DNA of 64,000 nt, taken from contig CH002616.1 in assembly GCA_000149265.1 (NCBI GenBank), positions 84,433 to 148,432 on the forward strand. The letters run 5' to 3'. The position numbers and the translations under genes are program-made. The stretch is from Ciona savignyi (lineage: Eukaryota; Chordata; Ascidiacea; Phlebobranchia; Cionidae). Shown here one piece after another: positions 48,341-60,125 of this stretch; the first letter of the stretch is position 1, and each line of letters starts with the position of its first letter. Under the pieces are notes generated by a model. The model ran no database searches and was not told the origin of the DNA. It was given only the letters and a program-made list of their open reading frames with translations.

Positions 48341-49259
48341 GAATACACCCCACGACGCGACAGTGGCCACCGTGGAGCTAACAAGTACTTGGATATAATC
48401 CAGGCATCTCCATATGCCTTAACCTCTCGTTTGGCTTCTGAACCCACGCATTTAAAAGGGGACATGTTATTTTTGGTTGTGTGGTTTCCTCGAATTCGAC
48501 ATTTGAATTTCGATGGTGGGTATTTGTCCTCGACTTGGTGGGTGTTTGTCCCCGAACGATCTCGTACAAATGTAACAGTGTGTGGTCGTGCAACGTAACA
48601 CCGTAGGTCCACGGGTGGGGTGACCTCTCACAGACTGTAGGAAATCGTTCAAAACAAGTCTCTCTGGCCATTTGAACCGCCATAAATGAGCGGTAAAAGT
48701 GAAAATTGGCGAAAAGCACATTCCAGACGCGCAAAATGTCGACTATCACCTTGCTGGGCCCAGGTGCGTTCTCGCCGTTCGCGCAGTCTTGATATCAGTC
48801 ATCCGGTGAATTTCAAATTTCAGGAAATATTCAGGAAGCAGTAAATATCATCTTACATAGCATTCTCAACACGGTATTTGTTTATTGGATTTCGCTGTCG
48901 CAATGTCTCATGTTCGACCATCATATCCATAATAAAAGGAAGGAGTTCCGAATAATTGAACATGTAAACGAAACTTACGCACTGAGCAAACATCTATATA
49001 AAATTACGCAACTTTTATCACATATTATTGTGGTTATATGTAGGCGAGAGCTTAAAATGCGTGGGCGTTATTTATTCTTAAGTTATAAATTCTAAATAAA
49101 CTCAAATAGGTAAATTGAATGGGAATTTGTTATATTGTGAAACGTCGGCGTTATATAAACGTTTTATATCAATTTGCTTTCCAACCTTCTAAAATTTTAT
49201 AGCCAATCTAACCCAATTCAATGTCTAGATCGATAAAACTGCGTTTAATAATTCATTCG

Positions 49260-49265
49260 TTTATT
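49260..49265 (-). terminator. Poly(A) signal of the GDF1/3-like gene
   Basis: AATAAA on the minus strand, 91 bp past the stop codon. Confidence 0.55.
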
Positions 49266-49355
49266 AAATTCAACGCTAAAAGGATTGTCCCGTCGGATTA
49301 ATCACTGAAAAATAGGGTAAATTGTTGGGCCGACGATAAAAACTCGGTTTGGCTA

Positions 49356-52097
49356 TCACCTGCATCCACAAGCCTCTACGACCATATCCTCGTATAGTTT
49401 TAAAACGACGTTGTCTTTTTTGTCCAAATACAACATCGACACTGAGCTTAGTCGAGTGGGGACACAGCATGGTAATGGTGTGTGGGTCGAATCAACTGAA
49501 TTCATCATAGTTATGAGCATTGCGTGGTTAGTCCCGTTTAGTTTTCCGCTCAAAGGGAAGGGACATTCGCCAGCGCACCTGTAAGACTGGAAGGACCGAG
49601 GGGCGATGACCCAATCCGACCAACCCAACTCTTCAAAATCGATCCACATTGAATGACGTTGACAAATTGAACTCCGAGTGGCTCGGATGGATCGTTTCAA
49701 CGCCACCTCGTGGATAGTTTCCTCCGTATTTGACCGCTTATCAGCGTTCTCTAGATTTTCGATTTTTGGTATACTTTTTAACGGCACCTGGTGGGGATTT
49801 TCTTCCGAATTTGACCGCTCATCAACGTTCTCTTCATTTGTGATTTTTGGTGTACTAGATTTTATATTTTCGGGTCGTTTTAACGCCACTTGGTATATAT
49901 TTTCCACCCTTTTACCATCGATTTTTGGTTGATTGTTCCCAGATCGGGGATTCAGTGGAACATCGCTTGCTAATTCCCTTGGATTTGTGCTTGCGACACC
50001 CGCCTCCGCTGTACCACATTGACTTTTGTCTATCGAAACCAACAGAAGTCTCGGTTGACCTGAACCAAAGCCGCCCCACTTACAGCTCGCCCAGTTGTCG
50101 GATAAGTTGATTGACCACTCCGACACGTACGTTTTCGTCACCAGCAAAACGTATCTCGAACTCTTGATTCTATCGCCGCGGTGAAACGACTCTCGCCTCC
50201 ATTTCTCTAAGACCGGAAAGACGTCCAAAGGATGTGTTGAATCCGCATCCGAATGGCCGTGGTCATATGTCACAGTTCGGATTGTAATTTCGTCGCCAAG
50301 AAACTCGGCAATTTCACCCATTAGAACGTTCCCTGTAAATCGGTCATTTTTCGTCGATTTTGAAAGTTCTAATTTGGCGTTCAATGCGATCCAATATTTC
50401 TCCGCCACTGCATGCACGCGGTACGTGTATCGCAGCCCATTATGACGTTGCCACCACTTCGCTCTTCCGTCGTTCGCGCCCGGTACAGCGGCGTACACAA
50501 TAGCTGACGTCACCTTTTCAATTTGGGGAAGTACCCCGAAGTGATAACGTAACTCGATCATCGTTGTCAAACCGTCTTGGTAGAGAATTCTTCCTAGCAA
50601 AATAGAATCGTTACATCACAGCTCTAGAATAGCGTAATCCTACATTACAGGCATTCCAAACACGTCATTGTAGCTATTTAGCGCCGTAAGAACAGACGAA
50701 TCGGTTATCACTAAATGTTGGCACATGCCCCATAGCAAAACATACGAACGTGTCAAAATACCATAATTAGAGCTGCCGACTTTCCAGGCATGTAAAATTC
50801 ACAAACACCCATGCCAACCATTGACATTTATCGGTATTTTTCACGCACAATGTCAGAACCGTGGTGAGTTTAAGCCATCCCCTCAAACACACTTAACAAG
50901 AGGCGCTTTTAATGCCTGTCAGTTTTTGTTAGCTTTATGCTAAGCCGTCAGTGCCACGTCCTTATCAGGTGTAACATTAGCCCACCTGCCCAACTGCTAA
51001 TGTTGATTGAACGTGGCTAAAGCTGTGAAACTCAACCCGTACGCGACCCACGGCGGGAAATCAAGTGCATGGTTAACGTGATAAAGCTATAGTGATCACG
51101 CGACCACCTGGCCTGGGTTAAATACCATCTTCAGCCCACGTCAGGCCCAATTTGGAATATAAGAAATTAATTTTTTGTTTGTCCCGCTGTAGCCTTAACC
51201 CCCACAAAAGTCAATATATATTCGAGCATATCTTATTTTCTTAAAGTTCCTTTCTTATGTGCCTATATTGGTATTTAAAAATTCCAACAATAAAAAGAGT
51301 TGAATTGAACTAAAAATATTTTTTTATTTCAATTCACTTTATTAATGGACTTTTAAGCACCAATAAATGCACATAGAAAGGCAGTAACTAAAAATTAAAT
51401 GAAAGAAAGCTTTTCGAACTTAAAAAGTCAAGGAGAAACCGTTAAATCCAAGGTTTAACTAGTCTGGGTGACTCTTAACCTAATTGAATATAGGATATTA
51501 CGAATAACAACGGTATGAAATAAATCCTATGCATAGCAAATGACAGCGATAATTTATAAGTGCAAAATAACAAATATCGCGTCCGGAAATATAAGCACAG
51601 AACAAAAAATGATAATAAATACTCAAATATAATTAACAAAGGAAATATAATAAACTCTCACCACGGTTACGAAGACTTCGAACGACGTTGCCATTTTGTC
51701 CGGGCAACCGACACCCTTTGCCAGTATGGCTTGCTTGTTCCTGCATCGCTGTCAATATGCTTGGCTGGAAGTCATCCTTCCCACCCAGCACACCGATCTC
51801 AATGTTCGAAATCTGATTAGCGGTGAGCAAGCGCTGGAACTCGGATTCTTGCTCTTTTAAATACAACTCTCGCCTGTTGGCTTCAATGTTGCTGTAATGC
51901 GGTCGCTGGTCGGTGTGCGGACCAGTGTTTTGACCTAAAAATCCATTTAAACCACGGTGCTGACGATAACTTGGCTTTGTCCCGGGTAGTTCAACAGGGT
52001 TGACTGTTACCTCCGCTCCAACATTTGACAAATCACGAAATGCAAATGACTCTTCTAACACAAGAATTGTGCACACTAAAATCAGCTTTACATGCAT
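49356..52097 (-). CDS. Gdf1/3-like: GDF1/3-like (Vg1/Univin) TGF-beta family ligand, two exons
   Basis: Exon 1 is 51662-52097 (donor CCGTG|GTGAGA). Exon 2 is 49356-50593 (acceptor ATTTTGCTAG). Both junctions are phase 1. I chose the Met at 52097 (557 aa) because a good signal peptide follows at once (MHVKLILVCTILVL) and the context is better than at the upstream in-frame ATG (52145, 573 aa). Numbered from 52145, the prodomain runs to RATR (465-468). The mature domain has the seven knot cysteines (472, 501, 505, 537, 538, 570, 572). CPFPL, LNGTNHA, LPCCVPTRLSSVSMLY and YEDMVVEACGCR are closest to Vg1/GDF1/GDF3/Univin. GDF5-7 and ADMP are the main alternatives. It is unusually long because the prodomain holds two repeats of 28-34 residues plus a partial third just before the cleavage site. 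Vg1-type ligands heterodimerise with Nodal or BMP and signal through activin-type receptors. Linkage to Bmp2/4 supports the call. Confidence 0.8.
49692..49892 (-). repeat. Coding tandem repeat in the GDF1/3-like prodomain
   Basis: Residues 396-462 (full numbering) contain the motif V-A/P-L-K-R/S three times (QVALKRP, QVPLKSI, EVALKRS), joined by similar acidic linkers (ENVDERSNSEE and ENADKRSNTEE). The DNA shows it too: reversed copies of AACGCCACCT..TGG recur every 90-100 bp. Confidence 0.85.
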
Positions 52098-52510
52098 CTT
52101 GCATAGCTCGCAATCAACTGAACTTGCTTTCTCAATCACTCCCATTAACTCGTTCGTTCATAACGACCAACGAAACAGCTTAAAACAGTCGCTCACTAAT
52201 TTAAGGACTCGATTTTTTCATGTTGTTCGAGAAACAATTAGAAAAACACTAGATAACGGTTCACGCGCTTACAGCTTTTGGTCTACAGCAACGTCGCGAT
52301 AGAGAGGAACACGATAAGGGTTCGAAAAACTAGGTCTTGTTATCGGGTTTCTTAGAATAATTTTACACGCAGGTAAACAAGCATCAGTGTTGTGTAAACG
52401 TATTTGTATTTGCGTGATCTCTCCCGAGATTCCAATGTTTCATTATTTGTAAACAAGCACGTTCTCCTAATGACGTATTAGTATCTTAGTGGGAACGATA
52501 TACGGTTCAT

Positions 52511-52764
52511 ATTCCATACGTTACGTCATTCCATACGTTACGTCATTCCATACGTTACGTCATTCCATACGTTACGTCATTCCATACGTTACGTCATTCC
52601 ATACGTTACGTCATTCCATACGTTACGTCATTCCATACGTTACGTCATTCCATACGTTACGTCATTCCATACGTTACGTCATTCCATACGTTACGTCATT
52701 CCATACGTTACGTCATTCCATACGTTACGTCATTCCATACGTTACGTCATTCCATACGTTACGT
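52511..52764. repeat. Minisatellite, 17-bp unit, about 15 copies
   Basis: The unit ATTCCATACGTTACGTC repeats almost perfectly 15 times. Each junction makes TTACGTCA, a core close to CREB/ATF and C/EBP-ATF sites. It starts about 370-410 bp upstream of the GDF1/3-like start codon. There are no spacers, so it is not a CRISPR array, and the 111-codon frame through it is an artefact. Confidence 0.95.
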
Positions 52765-53448
52765 TGTTTTTTAGAATCCAAGGCGATTTATTGCACGATA
52801 TTACGTCACCGACAATATTTATAGCAATGGCCGTTTGTCTTCAAAGGGATTTCAAGCACCAAACGCTTTAATACCGAGTTTCACAACACTACGATTAAGC
52901 CATATCTTTTGTTATTCAATCCTATAGTGTGTTTGGTTGAAGTTGAAATAGTTTCTGGCTTATCGCTAAGCCCAGATATAGGTAAGGCACAATGGCTCTC
53001 CAACATATTTCGGTACCCTCGCACAAAGCAACAAAGATTCTGTTATGATTTTTACAAGGATCGACACGAAATTCCACAATTTACTAGTTCTTTTGCTCGC
53101 TCGATTTTAACATAAAAAACAAGCATAAAAAAATCTTTCAGACGCTTGGGTCTGATACAAAATTTCCAACGAAGTGCATTTTGTCAATTTTTACAGCAAG
53201 GGTGTAATATTTTAAAATTAATTAAAAAATATTTAATTAAAATCAAATAAAAAGAATAATTATCGCCGCGCGCTCACTTTTATATTGTAACTAAAATGCT
53301 GTGTAATTCGTGCCCGAATAATGTATACTTTATTTTTAACTGGTTATCGTCTTTAAGTGTTTAGTTTAGTTTATGTTTTGAATCCACGATAAAAACACGA
53401 AGCAGGACCTTTAATATAAATGAAAAAAGAAAAATATATTTAGACACT

Positions 53449-53771
53449 TACTAACCCAGTGTTTCCCAAGCCGAGTCCGCGGTCTCAAATGAGTCCGTGG
53501 AAGGTTTAAATGAGTCCGCAAGCACATTAACAATTTGCAAAACTTTTATTTGTTTTTGATCGTTATAAACAGCAGTGATATGTTTTTATTAACGAGACAT
53601 TGTAACTCATGGTAATTTTAAGTTTGTCGTAGTGAATCGTATGCACATAGTCCAGTTACGCTACACTTTTGTTACGCTAATTGAAAATTAATGCACTTTG
53701 AGTCCGCAAATACTTTCTCTGGTAAGGAAATAGTCCGCGACCAAAAAAGGTTGGGAAACGCTGTACTAACC
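53449..53771. mobile_element. Non-autonomous hAT-type MITE, 307 bp
   Basis: The element (53457-53763) has terminal inverted repeats CAGTGTTTCCCAA and TTGGGAAACGCTG, one mismatch over 13 bp. It is flanked by a perfect 8-bp target duplication, TACTAACC (53449-53456, 53764-53771). TIR sequence and 8-bp duplication are typical of hAT transposons. Inside, GAGTCCGC-type words recur near both ends (subterminal repeats). There is no transposase. Confidence 0.92.
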
Positions 53772-53967
53772 AAAGAAACTAACCGCTGACTTCATTACGA
53801 TTAATTGTTATACTTTTGGACATAATTACGTCCACTGTCCCCTGCAGGTTAACTATTGTGCTTATTTAATTCACAAGACAGCCATGTAATTCGAGAAAGG
53901 TAAAGTTGTACTATAATATTGGTGCAACTGAACGGTAGGTTATTAATGGTAACCGATTCATATACAG

Positions 53968-54075
53968 CATGTATGGCAGAATGGTAAGCGCAAACGATTG
54001 GCATACACAGAATTATATACAAAAAAACGGTATTTGGGACAGACCCACCATAAAAATGGTACCTAACCCGGTTAA
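53968..54075 (+). repeat. SINE family B copy
   Basis: GTATGGCAGAATGGTAAGCGC, ACAGAATTATATACAAAAAA, CGGTATTTGGGACAGACCCACC. Diverged, and the box B is decayed. Confidence 0.65.
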
Positions 54076-54962
54076 AATATTTAAAAAATGTAGCTGACAT
54101 ACCTTTTCCAATGGACGGATGAACGGATGAAAACGTCGTACGACGATCTATTGTTTGATGGTCCACAGTTGCTAGTTAAAAACAAATCCTCACAATTGCT
54201 ATATAATTAGAAATTAATCAAAAATTCTGCAAAAGTAAATTGATTTAATAATACAAATCTTTAGTTGTACCCCTTTAAATTACCAGCTAATTTTAAGAAT
54301 CCTATTTAGAACACAAACAACTGTAAAACAGCGCAAATTACGTTAAATAAACATTCTGCTGAAAAAAATAAAACAACAGCTCTATTATTACAGCATTGCC
54401 AAATGTAAATACGAGCGTCTATACGTGGTTGCCATTTCCCAAGCCTTGTTAGACTTGTTTTTATGCTAAATGAAAATGCCACACTTACAGTTGCTATTTC
54501 AGTTGAATCTGTGAAATTGACAGCCCTTCTGAATAGCGGGCGCGTGTTAGAAAGGCACTTGTGGCGCACTCTACTTCGACCAAGTATACCAAGGTACTTA
54601 AAATAGCCAAACCACAAAACGTCTTAGCAATGTAAAAACGATGGACACTGCGCGATCCTTATTCGCTTACTAATTTGAGCAATATTGCTAATCGCCAGAA
54701 GCACATTTATTTTTTAACCACAACTAACCCATAAATGATTTTTTTCTGAATTTAATTTTAATTTTCTCCGTTTTCGCCATTACTGAAGATATATTACTCA
54801 ACTATAGTAGGCCTAGTACAGCTACAGTTTGAATTTAAGCGAAATTTTAAAATACATCCATCTGCTTAACAAACGTAGACCGACGAAATGCGCCGATTTA
54901 AATTATCAAGTTTAATATAGTAGTAGCCTATACTCATCTATTAATAAGTAGCCTATACGCTT

Positions 54963-55178
54963 TCACTGATACGAGCAAGAAAACAGCACAGCCGATAGCT
55001 TGGCCCACAGATGCATTTGCACGGTGTCTTTATCGCTTTTCTGCATTGATTCAAATTCATGTGCTGTAATGTAAAGACTCAATCCAGTTTTCATGTTGTT
55101 TTTCCTTAAAGCTTCGGCTGATCTCGTACTACACTGCCTCCAAACATGCGCTATTAATTGTTCCCTAATCAATAGCAT
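54963..55178 (-). CDS. Possible small ORF, 71 aa, unknown
   Basis: ATG to TGA, with mixed charged composition (SAEALRKNNMKTGLSLY, then EFESMQKSDKDTVQ). No signal peptide or known motif. A SINE-like head (TAATGGCTGAATGG) begins just upstream. It may be chance or a transposon remnant. Confidence 0.18.
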   Translation of the reverse strand: MLLIREQLIAHVWRQCSTRSAEALRKNNMKTGLSLYITAHEFESMQKSDKDTVQMHLWAKLSAVLFSCSYQ

Positions 55179-56079
55179 CAGAATCTAATGGCTGAATGGT
55201 TTACGCAATGACTCAAAACTAATAAAGCGGTTATTTGTTTGCTGGGTGAAGATTCGCTCAATTCTAGTTGCCGGTTGGTCATGAATTCGCGTTATGCTGC
55301 TACTAATATGCATTCTGCAATGAAATTATTTCAAGAGCCAAATAACTGGCAATGCCAAAAGGGTTAAAACCTCTTAATAAACATTAAGTATCAGTTTGAA
55401 CTCTCAAACGAGTCATAAGAGACTAAAAATAGAATGATGCTTGATCATTTATTAAACGCAATGGCCCTTATATCATACCGGATGCGACTAAATACTATCT
55501 CATCAGCTAATTTAAGGTGGTATTTGACAACCATTTCTTTGGACTAATACAAAAGAGATTACACCAATTCAAGTTTAAAATCTATTTATAATGCTTGTTA
55601 TATTTCACTACAACTTTCCAAAGTACTAGCTCGGCATATTACTACCAATACACAATTTTAATGAGTAAATTGATTTGTGTTACGTATACTTATAATACAC
55701 ATATATTTGCAGTGTGGACATATTTCACTGTTGTGTATTTACATAAAGAGTAATTGTAACACTTTTAGCTTTTTAAGGAAATGAGGTATCCAACTATATA
55801 CGCAAACAAATCCTAAACTACAGATTCCTTATCAGTCAAGCTATAATGCAAAAATCCATCATAAACGGTCTATTTCTCTATATTGGGCCAGCAATAGCAG
55901 CATTTTGTTATTTACAAGTTTAATTGTACTATTTACATGTTTGATTGTATTTAATCTATAATACGGTGAAATTTGGTTTGTTTTAAAGACCGATTTTTCC
56001 TTGTTACTAGATCGCTTCTTTAAATAAATGAGATAAATACGTAACAGTCCAAGATGTGTTAATAGTTTGTTATAACTCT

Positions 56080-56178
56080 TACTTTTATTTCTCTATATCG
56101 CTCTCTCTATTTCCACCTTTTCTCTTTTATTCTTTCTTCTATTATTATCATCTCTCCTATTTTCTCTCTCTCACACAC
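56080..56178. repeat. Pyrimidine-rich low-complexity tract
   Basis: A plus-strand run of CTCT, TTCT and CTCTCTCACACACAC with few purines. Confidence 0.75.
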
Positions 56179-56564
56179 ACGACGATTATTCACTCATAAA
56201 ACGGTAATGTTGTTTTAATTTGTATTAACAATCAAGTTTATTATCACCAGACGTTGAAAAATGCAGAAGATGTAACGTAATAAGCACGTGCCAAAGGCCG
56301 TTGGTAGACATACGGGAGCATTAATTTGTGCTTTGTACCATAGAAAGTTTACAATAGTTTGTTCCCACATCAATAGTTTTATTGTCTTAAGATAAGATAT
56401 TTATGTTAATTCTCGTGAATGAGAAAACACAAGGGGGGTTATCACACCAGCAATCGTCAGATAAATCGCGAATTACGTAAGGAAACGTACTCACACGGGT
56501 AACCGTCAGGTTAGATTACCGGAGCTATTGCAGTGTGTTGGGTATGATTAGGACTTTCCTTCAA

Positions 56565-56715
56565 TAAGGTGGAACCTTTATTTTACTGGGTTTAAGCAAT
56601 GCCCCTTAAGTGCCGTGTACAAGGAAAAACATACTGGCAAGCGACTAGTTTCAAACCGGCAACACATCGGCTAAAATTCGAACCACTATCCCACTAAGCT
56701 ATTATGTTAGCAGTT
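56565..56715 (-). repeat. SINE family A, diverged copy
   Basis: On the minus strand, a tRNA-like head (TAGCTTAGTGGGATAGTGG), GGTTTGAAACTAGTCGC, ACGGCACTTAAGGGGCATTG and AAACCCAGT follow in family A order. Confidence 0.65.
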
Positions 56716-58837
56716 ATGTTCGTTCAAACGCCTTGTAAAATAACACATACGAGGCAGGGCTTCGAACACATGCTTCACCATGTCACTTTTAAATAAATAT
56801 AGGAGTGCGCTTTTTATTCATTTGGTCACGTCGCCCTTGCCCAATGACATAAATAACCAGCTCCTGATGACTTCAATCACGCACTTTTTCCACTGACAAA
56901 TACTCTTCTGATCACCCATAATACATTACAACACAAACAGCCAAGGTTCTATGGTTCGAACTTTGTCTGAGATACAGCAGAGGCGAGCGTGTGGCGACTA
57001 ATTAACGCGACCGAATTGTATTCCTAATTATCCTATATAAAAACAGTCGTGGTGGTGAGCATATCGCGGGAAGCAAATCTAGCGCGGTAAAAAGTACAAC
57101 AGATACGGCAATGGTCATTAGTCTCAGGTTGAAAGTTTAACCCACATAAAAAAATATTAGCGAACATTTAATGCAATAGCCCCTACCCAAATATGGTGAA
57201 TCCATGCATGTTTAGTCTTCGGCATACAAAAGGGTATTTTCGCAAGAATTAATATATTTAAGTTATTATAAGTGACTTGACGGATAAACACTGTTTAAAA
57301 TCCCCTTTGCAGTAAGTGGCGTTCGCAGACAAGTGAGTATAGAAGGCAGATCCTGTTACTAATATGACCGAATACACAATCACGTCGGAGCACTTTATAA
57401 TACGGTGCACTTTAAACAAACAAGGAGCTAGACTGCTAAACATTAATATACGTTTACTTAAAGCATATACCAGCTACACGATTCTCAATACTATGCAAAT
57501 AACCATCTGGCCAAGTTGCGGATCATGTAACCCATTTCATTGACAACACTAATAGAAGGGAAATAGGGGCGAAGGAAAGGGATAAGGCGAATATATTTTA
57601 TTCAAGTGGGCAGTTTCCCACCTTCCCTCCATTTAGTTTTCTCATTTTACTGGCAATTTCTTCACCGTCGCCCATCACCAGCTGTATATAAAACTTACCG
57701 TCTAAACGCAGAAATACAATGCATCATCTTAGTTTTGTCAAATCATACAGCTGGCGTCTACACTTTCCAACTTATTTGTTTAGTGTTACCGAATTTACTG
57801 AAAATAATATCTGTTTCCTCCTATAAAACAGCCCTTAATTTTAACTGTACCTGTTTAGCAGTAACTCGACTCGCTTTCTGTACCAGGCAAATCAGCAATT
57901 GGTAGTCCAAGCTAAGAACAAGAGGCTACTGAGCGTTTATTTTGTCGCATTTGTGATTTGACATCGAAATCCAGGTTTGGTGTCAGACAATGCGCAAACC
58001 TAATGTCTCCAACAAGTGTTTAATTAAAGCGTCGTCGGCGCCATATACTATCACTCCTGCCGGCACATCGGCACCCTAATCTAATTAAATACATGCATAA
58101 GTCGGAAGGCGCGGATTTTGATCTTAGTTTTTCCGCTCATCGATTTATAACCGTTCCGACATCGCAAACAAAAGATGAAAATCCAAAAAGATTGTTAAGT
58201 GATACCACCTGTAGGTTTACTAAGGGTTATGGATTAAAATAAGAACGATTTAAAGTCGTTCCAAGTATATACACTGGGACATCTAATTGTTAAGTACCCT
58301 GTAGTGTATATTTTGCAATGAACGTATTTGCATAAAACATTATTTCTTGTCATCACAAAACTCTCGTAAAATTCCCTAAAAAGAATAATAATTATTACAA
58401 TCTATAATAAATAAAACTTATAATAGTAAAACCGCTTAAAAGTCGTTTAAAGTTGGTAGAATATTTAATCGATTAGAAAAGGTGTTTCGAATAACCTATT
58501 AGCATAAAATCTTATTTTCGTGACCCACAAAACTTATTTGACCTACCTTTACCATCAAACGTTTATTATTGTAAAATGCTCATCATATAAAAATGAGCCA
58601 ATATATCTAGTTCACACACTAATTTGCAACGTGGAGCATAATTTGTTTGTTTGACTGGGGATAACGGACGAAAAGCTATTGTATCCTTCCGGTAAATGTT
58701 GACCTAACTAATCAGGTAGACAAGCACCAAGTGTTGTGATTGGGATGATACGTGTCTTGTTATTCTGCTGGTTTCGAACTTTTTGGCACGTTTTATGTTG
58801 ATCGAGGTTAACTTTTTAACATTTTAATACGGTTTTG

Positions 58838-59105
58838 TTTTGGCTTGGTGGTTAAGTTCATCGCCTTTCAGCCGAAGGGTTTCAGGTTCGAAACTAGTCG
58901 GTAGATAATGGATTTTGTGCTTGGGCAAATACATTTTCTGATATTGCCTTACCTAGAGGAATGTTGGGTTCTACCAAATTACGTGAGTCTCAATCATACA
59001 AAACGCACTTCAATAGCTCCGATAACCTGACGGTGGAAGCGGGGTATATCTGACGATTGTGTTAAACGCTTTTTTAACCATTCACGGTGATAAAACATAA
59101 ATATA
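58838..59105 (+). repeat. SINE family A copy
   Basis: GCTTGGTGGTTAAGTTCATCG, a perfect box B-like GGTTCGAAAC, TGTGCTTGGGCAAAT, TTGGGTTCTACCAAATT and a CTGACGATTGTGTTAA tail. Somewhat diverged from the copies near the left edge. Confidence 0.82.
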
Positions 59106-59424
59106 CTATTTAGGTTTTACATTCCTGATTAAGATTTTTTCGTGTTTTTACAACTTCCATGCTTATGGTCTACGCTTTAACCGATTGAGCTAAACAAGGG
59201 GAAAATATTGGGCAATCATGACCATCTTTAATCGATAAATAAGCTTTGAAAACTTTGCAACGTGACCCTGGCTTTTGATATAGTCGCACGAACGGGTAAA
59301 TTAAATGTGAAAATACGTTCGAAACGCGCGCTAATGTAACCAGATCGAAAAATATTCTAATGAGTAATCTGTTTCGGATTTTTCGTTGTATAGTATAAAT
59401 AAACCGATATTTTTTACGGGACCA

Positions 59425-59515
59425 TATGTTTCCAACCCATAAGGGTTCGTCACCATTATCATTTTTGTATAGAACTGGTCTATGTATCGGTCGCGTTAAC
59501 CATTTGACCACGTTA
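59425..59515 (-). repeat. SINE family B copy
   Basis: On the plus strand: CCAACCCATAAGGGTTCGTC, TATGTATCGGTCGCGTTAACC, ATTTGACCACG. Confidence 0.7.
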
Positions 59516-59939
59516 CAATAGAGGGAATTACCCTTACGACAACAATTGTTTTTCTACTATAACATTTCTATGTATTATAAAAGCCGTATTTTAAATAACT
59601 TTACAAGTTAAATATTTTTTTAGCGTAACCGAAATTACTGTTGCGTTAAATATTAGGCTAGCTAATTTTCAACGCCATATTTTCCTCGAAATAGTTAAAA
59701 ATCTAATTAGAGTCTTTACCGGTGGTGTTTATTTAAAGCAAACTAGTTAAAAATTCACGGAGATGTTTGCTTGGCTGGATATTACTCAGTGAAAAAATAT
59801 AAATATGCATTTTTACAGAAGGGTGTGAATCATATTTTTGTCGTGTTAATTTTGTTTGGGTGTAGTTTGTAGCTGAAGTAAGATTGGTAAGACGTGCTTA
59901 AAAAAATTGAGAATTTTTTCCATCTCGCTTGCCCAGTAT

Positions 59940-60125
59940 TTGGGCCGTTAGCTCAATCGGTTGGCACGTCGGTGATATGCAAGCAGCCTGAAGGTTGCAT
60001 GTTCGAAACCAGCAGCTACCTAAAATAGTATCCTGATGGAGCGGATCAATGTGTTTTATTATAACTGGAATGTAATCTGACGATTTCTCGTGTGTAATCA
60101 TTTCTACCGTTTTCCCAATCATGAA
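59940..60125 (+). repeat. tRNA-derived SINE, diverged family A relative
   Basis: The head GGGCCGTTAGCTCAATCGG has a near-consensus box A (TAGCTCAATCGG), and ATGTTCGAAACC is a good box B. The body has decayed family A blocks (GATGGAGCGGATCAATG, CTGACGATTTCTCGTGTG). The extra body shows it is a SINE and not a tRNA gene. Confidence 0.7.

Larger units (their letters stand above)
37954..49259. other. Stretch between the LTR element and the GDF1/3-like gene
   Basis: No spliced gene could be assembled. It includes one ATG-initiated orphan ORF (38681-39040), several SINE family B copies, a 22-bp degenerate tandem repeat (44899-45012) and a local CpG-rich patch near 44530-44660 with three GGCGCC sites. 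A tRNA-like T-arm (CTGGGTTCGATACCCA near 43370) has no matching acceptor stem and is taken as SINE debris. Confidence 0.45.

Noticed and set aside
49356..52097. Assignment of the second ligand to ADMP, Nodal or BMP3
   Set aside because: The C-terminal YEDMVVEACGCR and LNGTNHA/CPFPL combination fits Vg1/GDF1/3 better, and linkage to BMP2/4 agrees; ADMP and GDF5-7 remain possible until a tree is made.
52511..52764. CRISPR-like array
   Set aside because: The repeats are contiguous with no unique spacers and the genome is eukaryotic.
52489..52824. 111-codon ORF with a repeating peptide
   Set aside because: It is the translation of the 17-bp minisatellite; since 17 is not a multiple of 3, the peptide period is 17 residues, and nothing suggests expression.
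59940..60015. Possible tRNA gene
   Set aside because: It has A and B boxes but no closing acceptor stem, and a SINE body follows; it is a SINE head.
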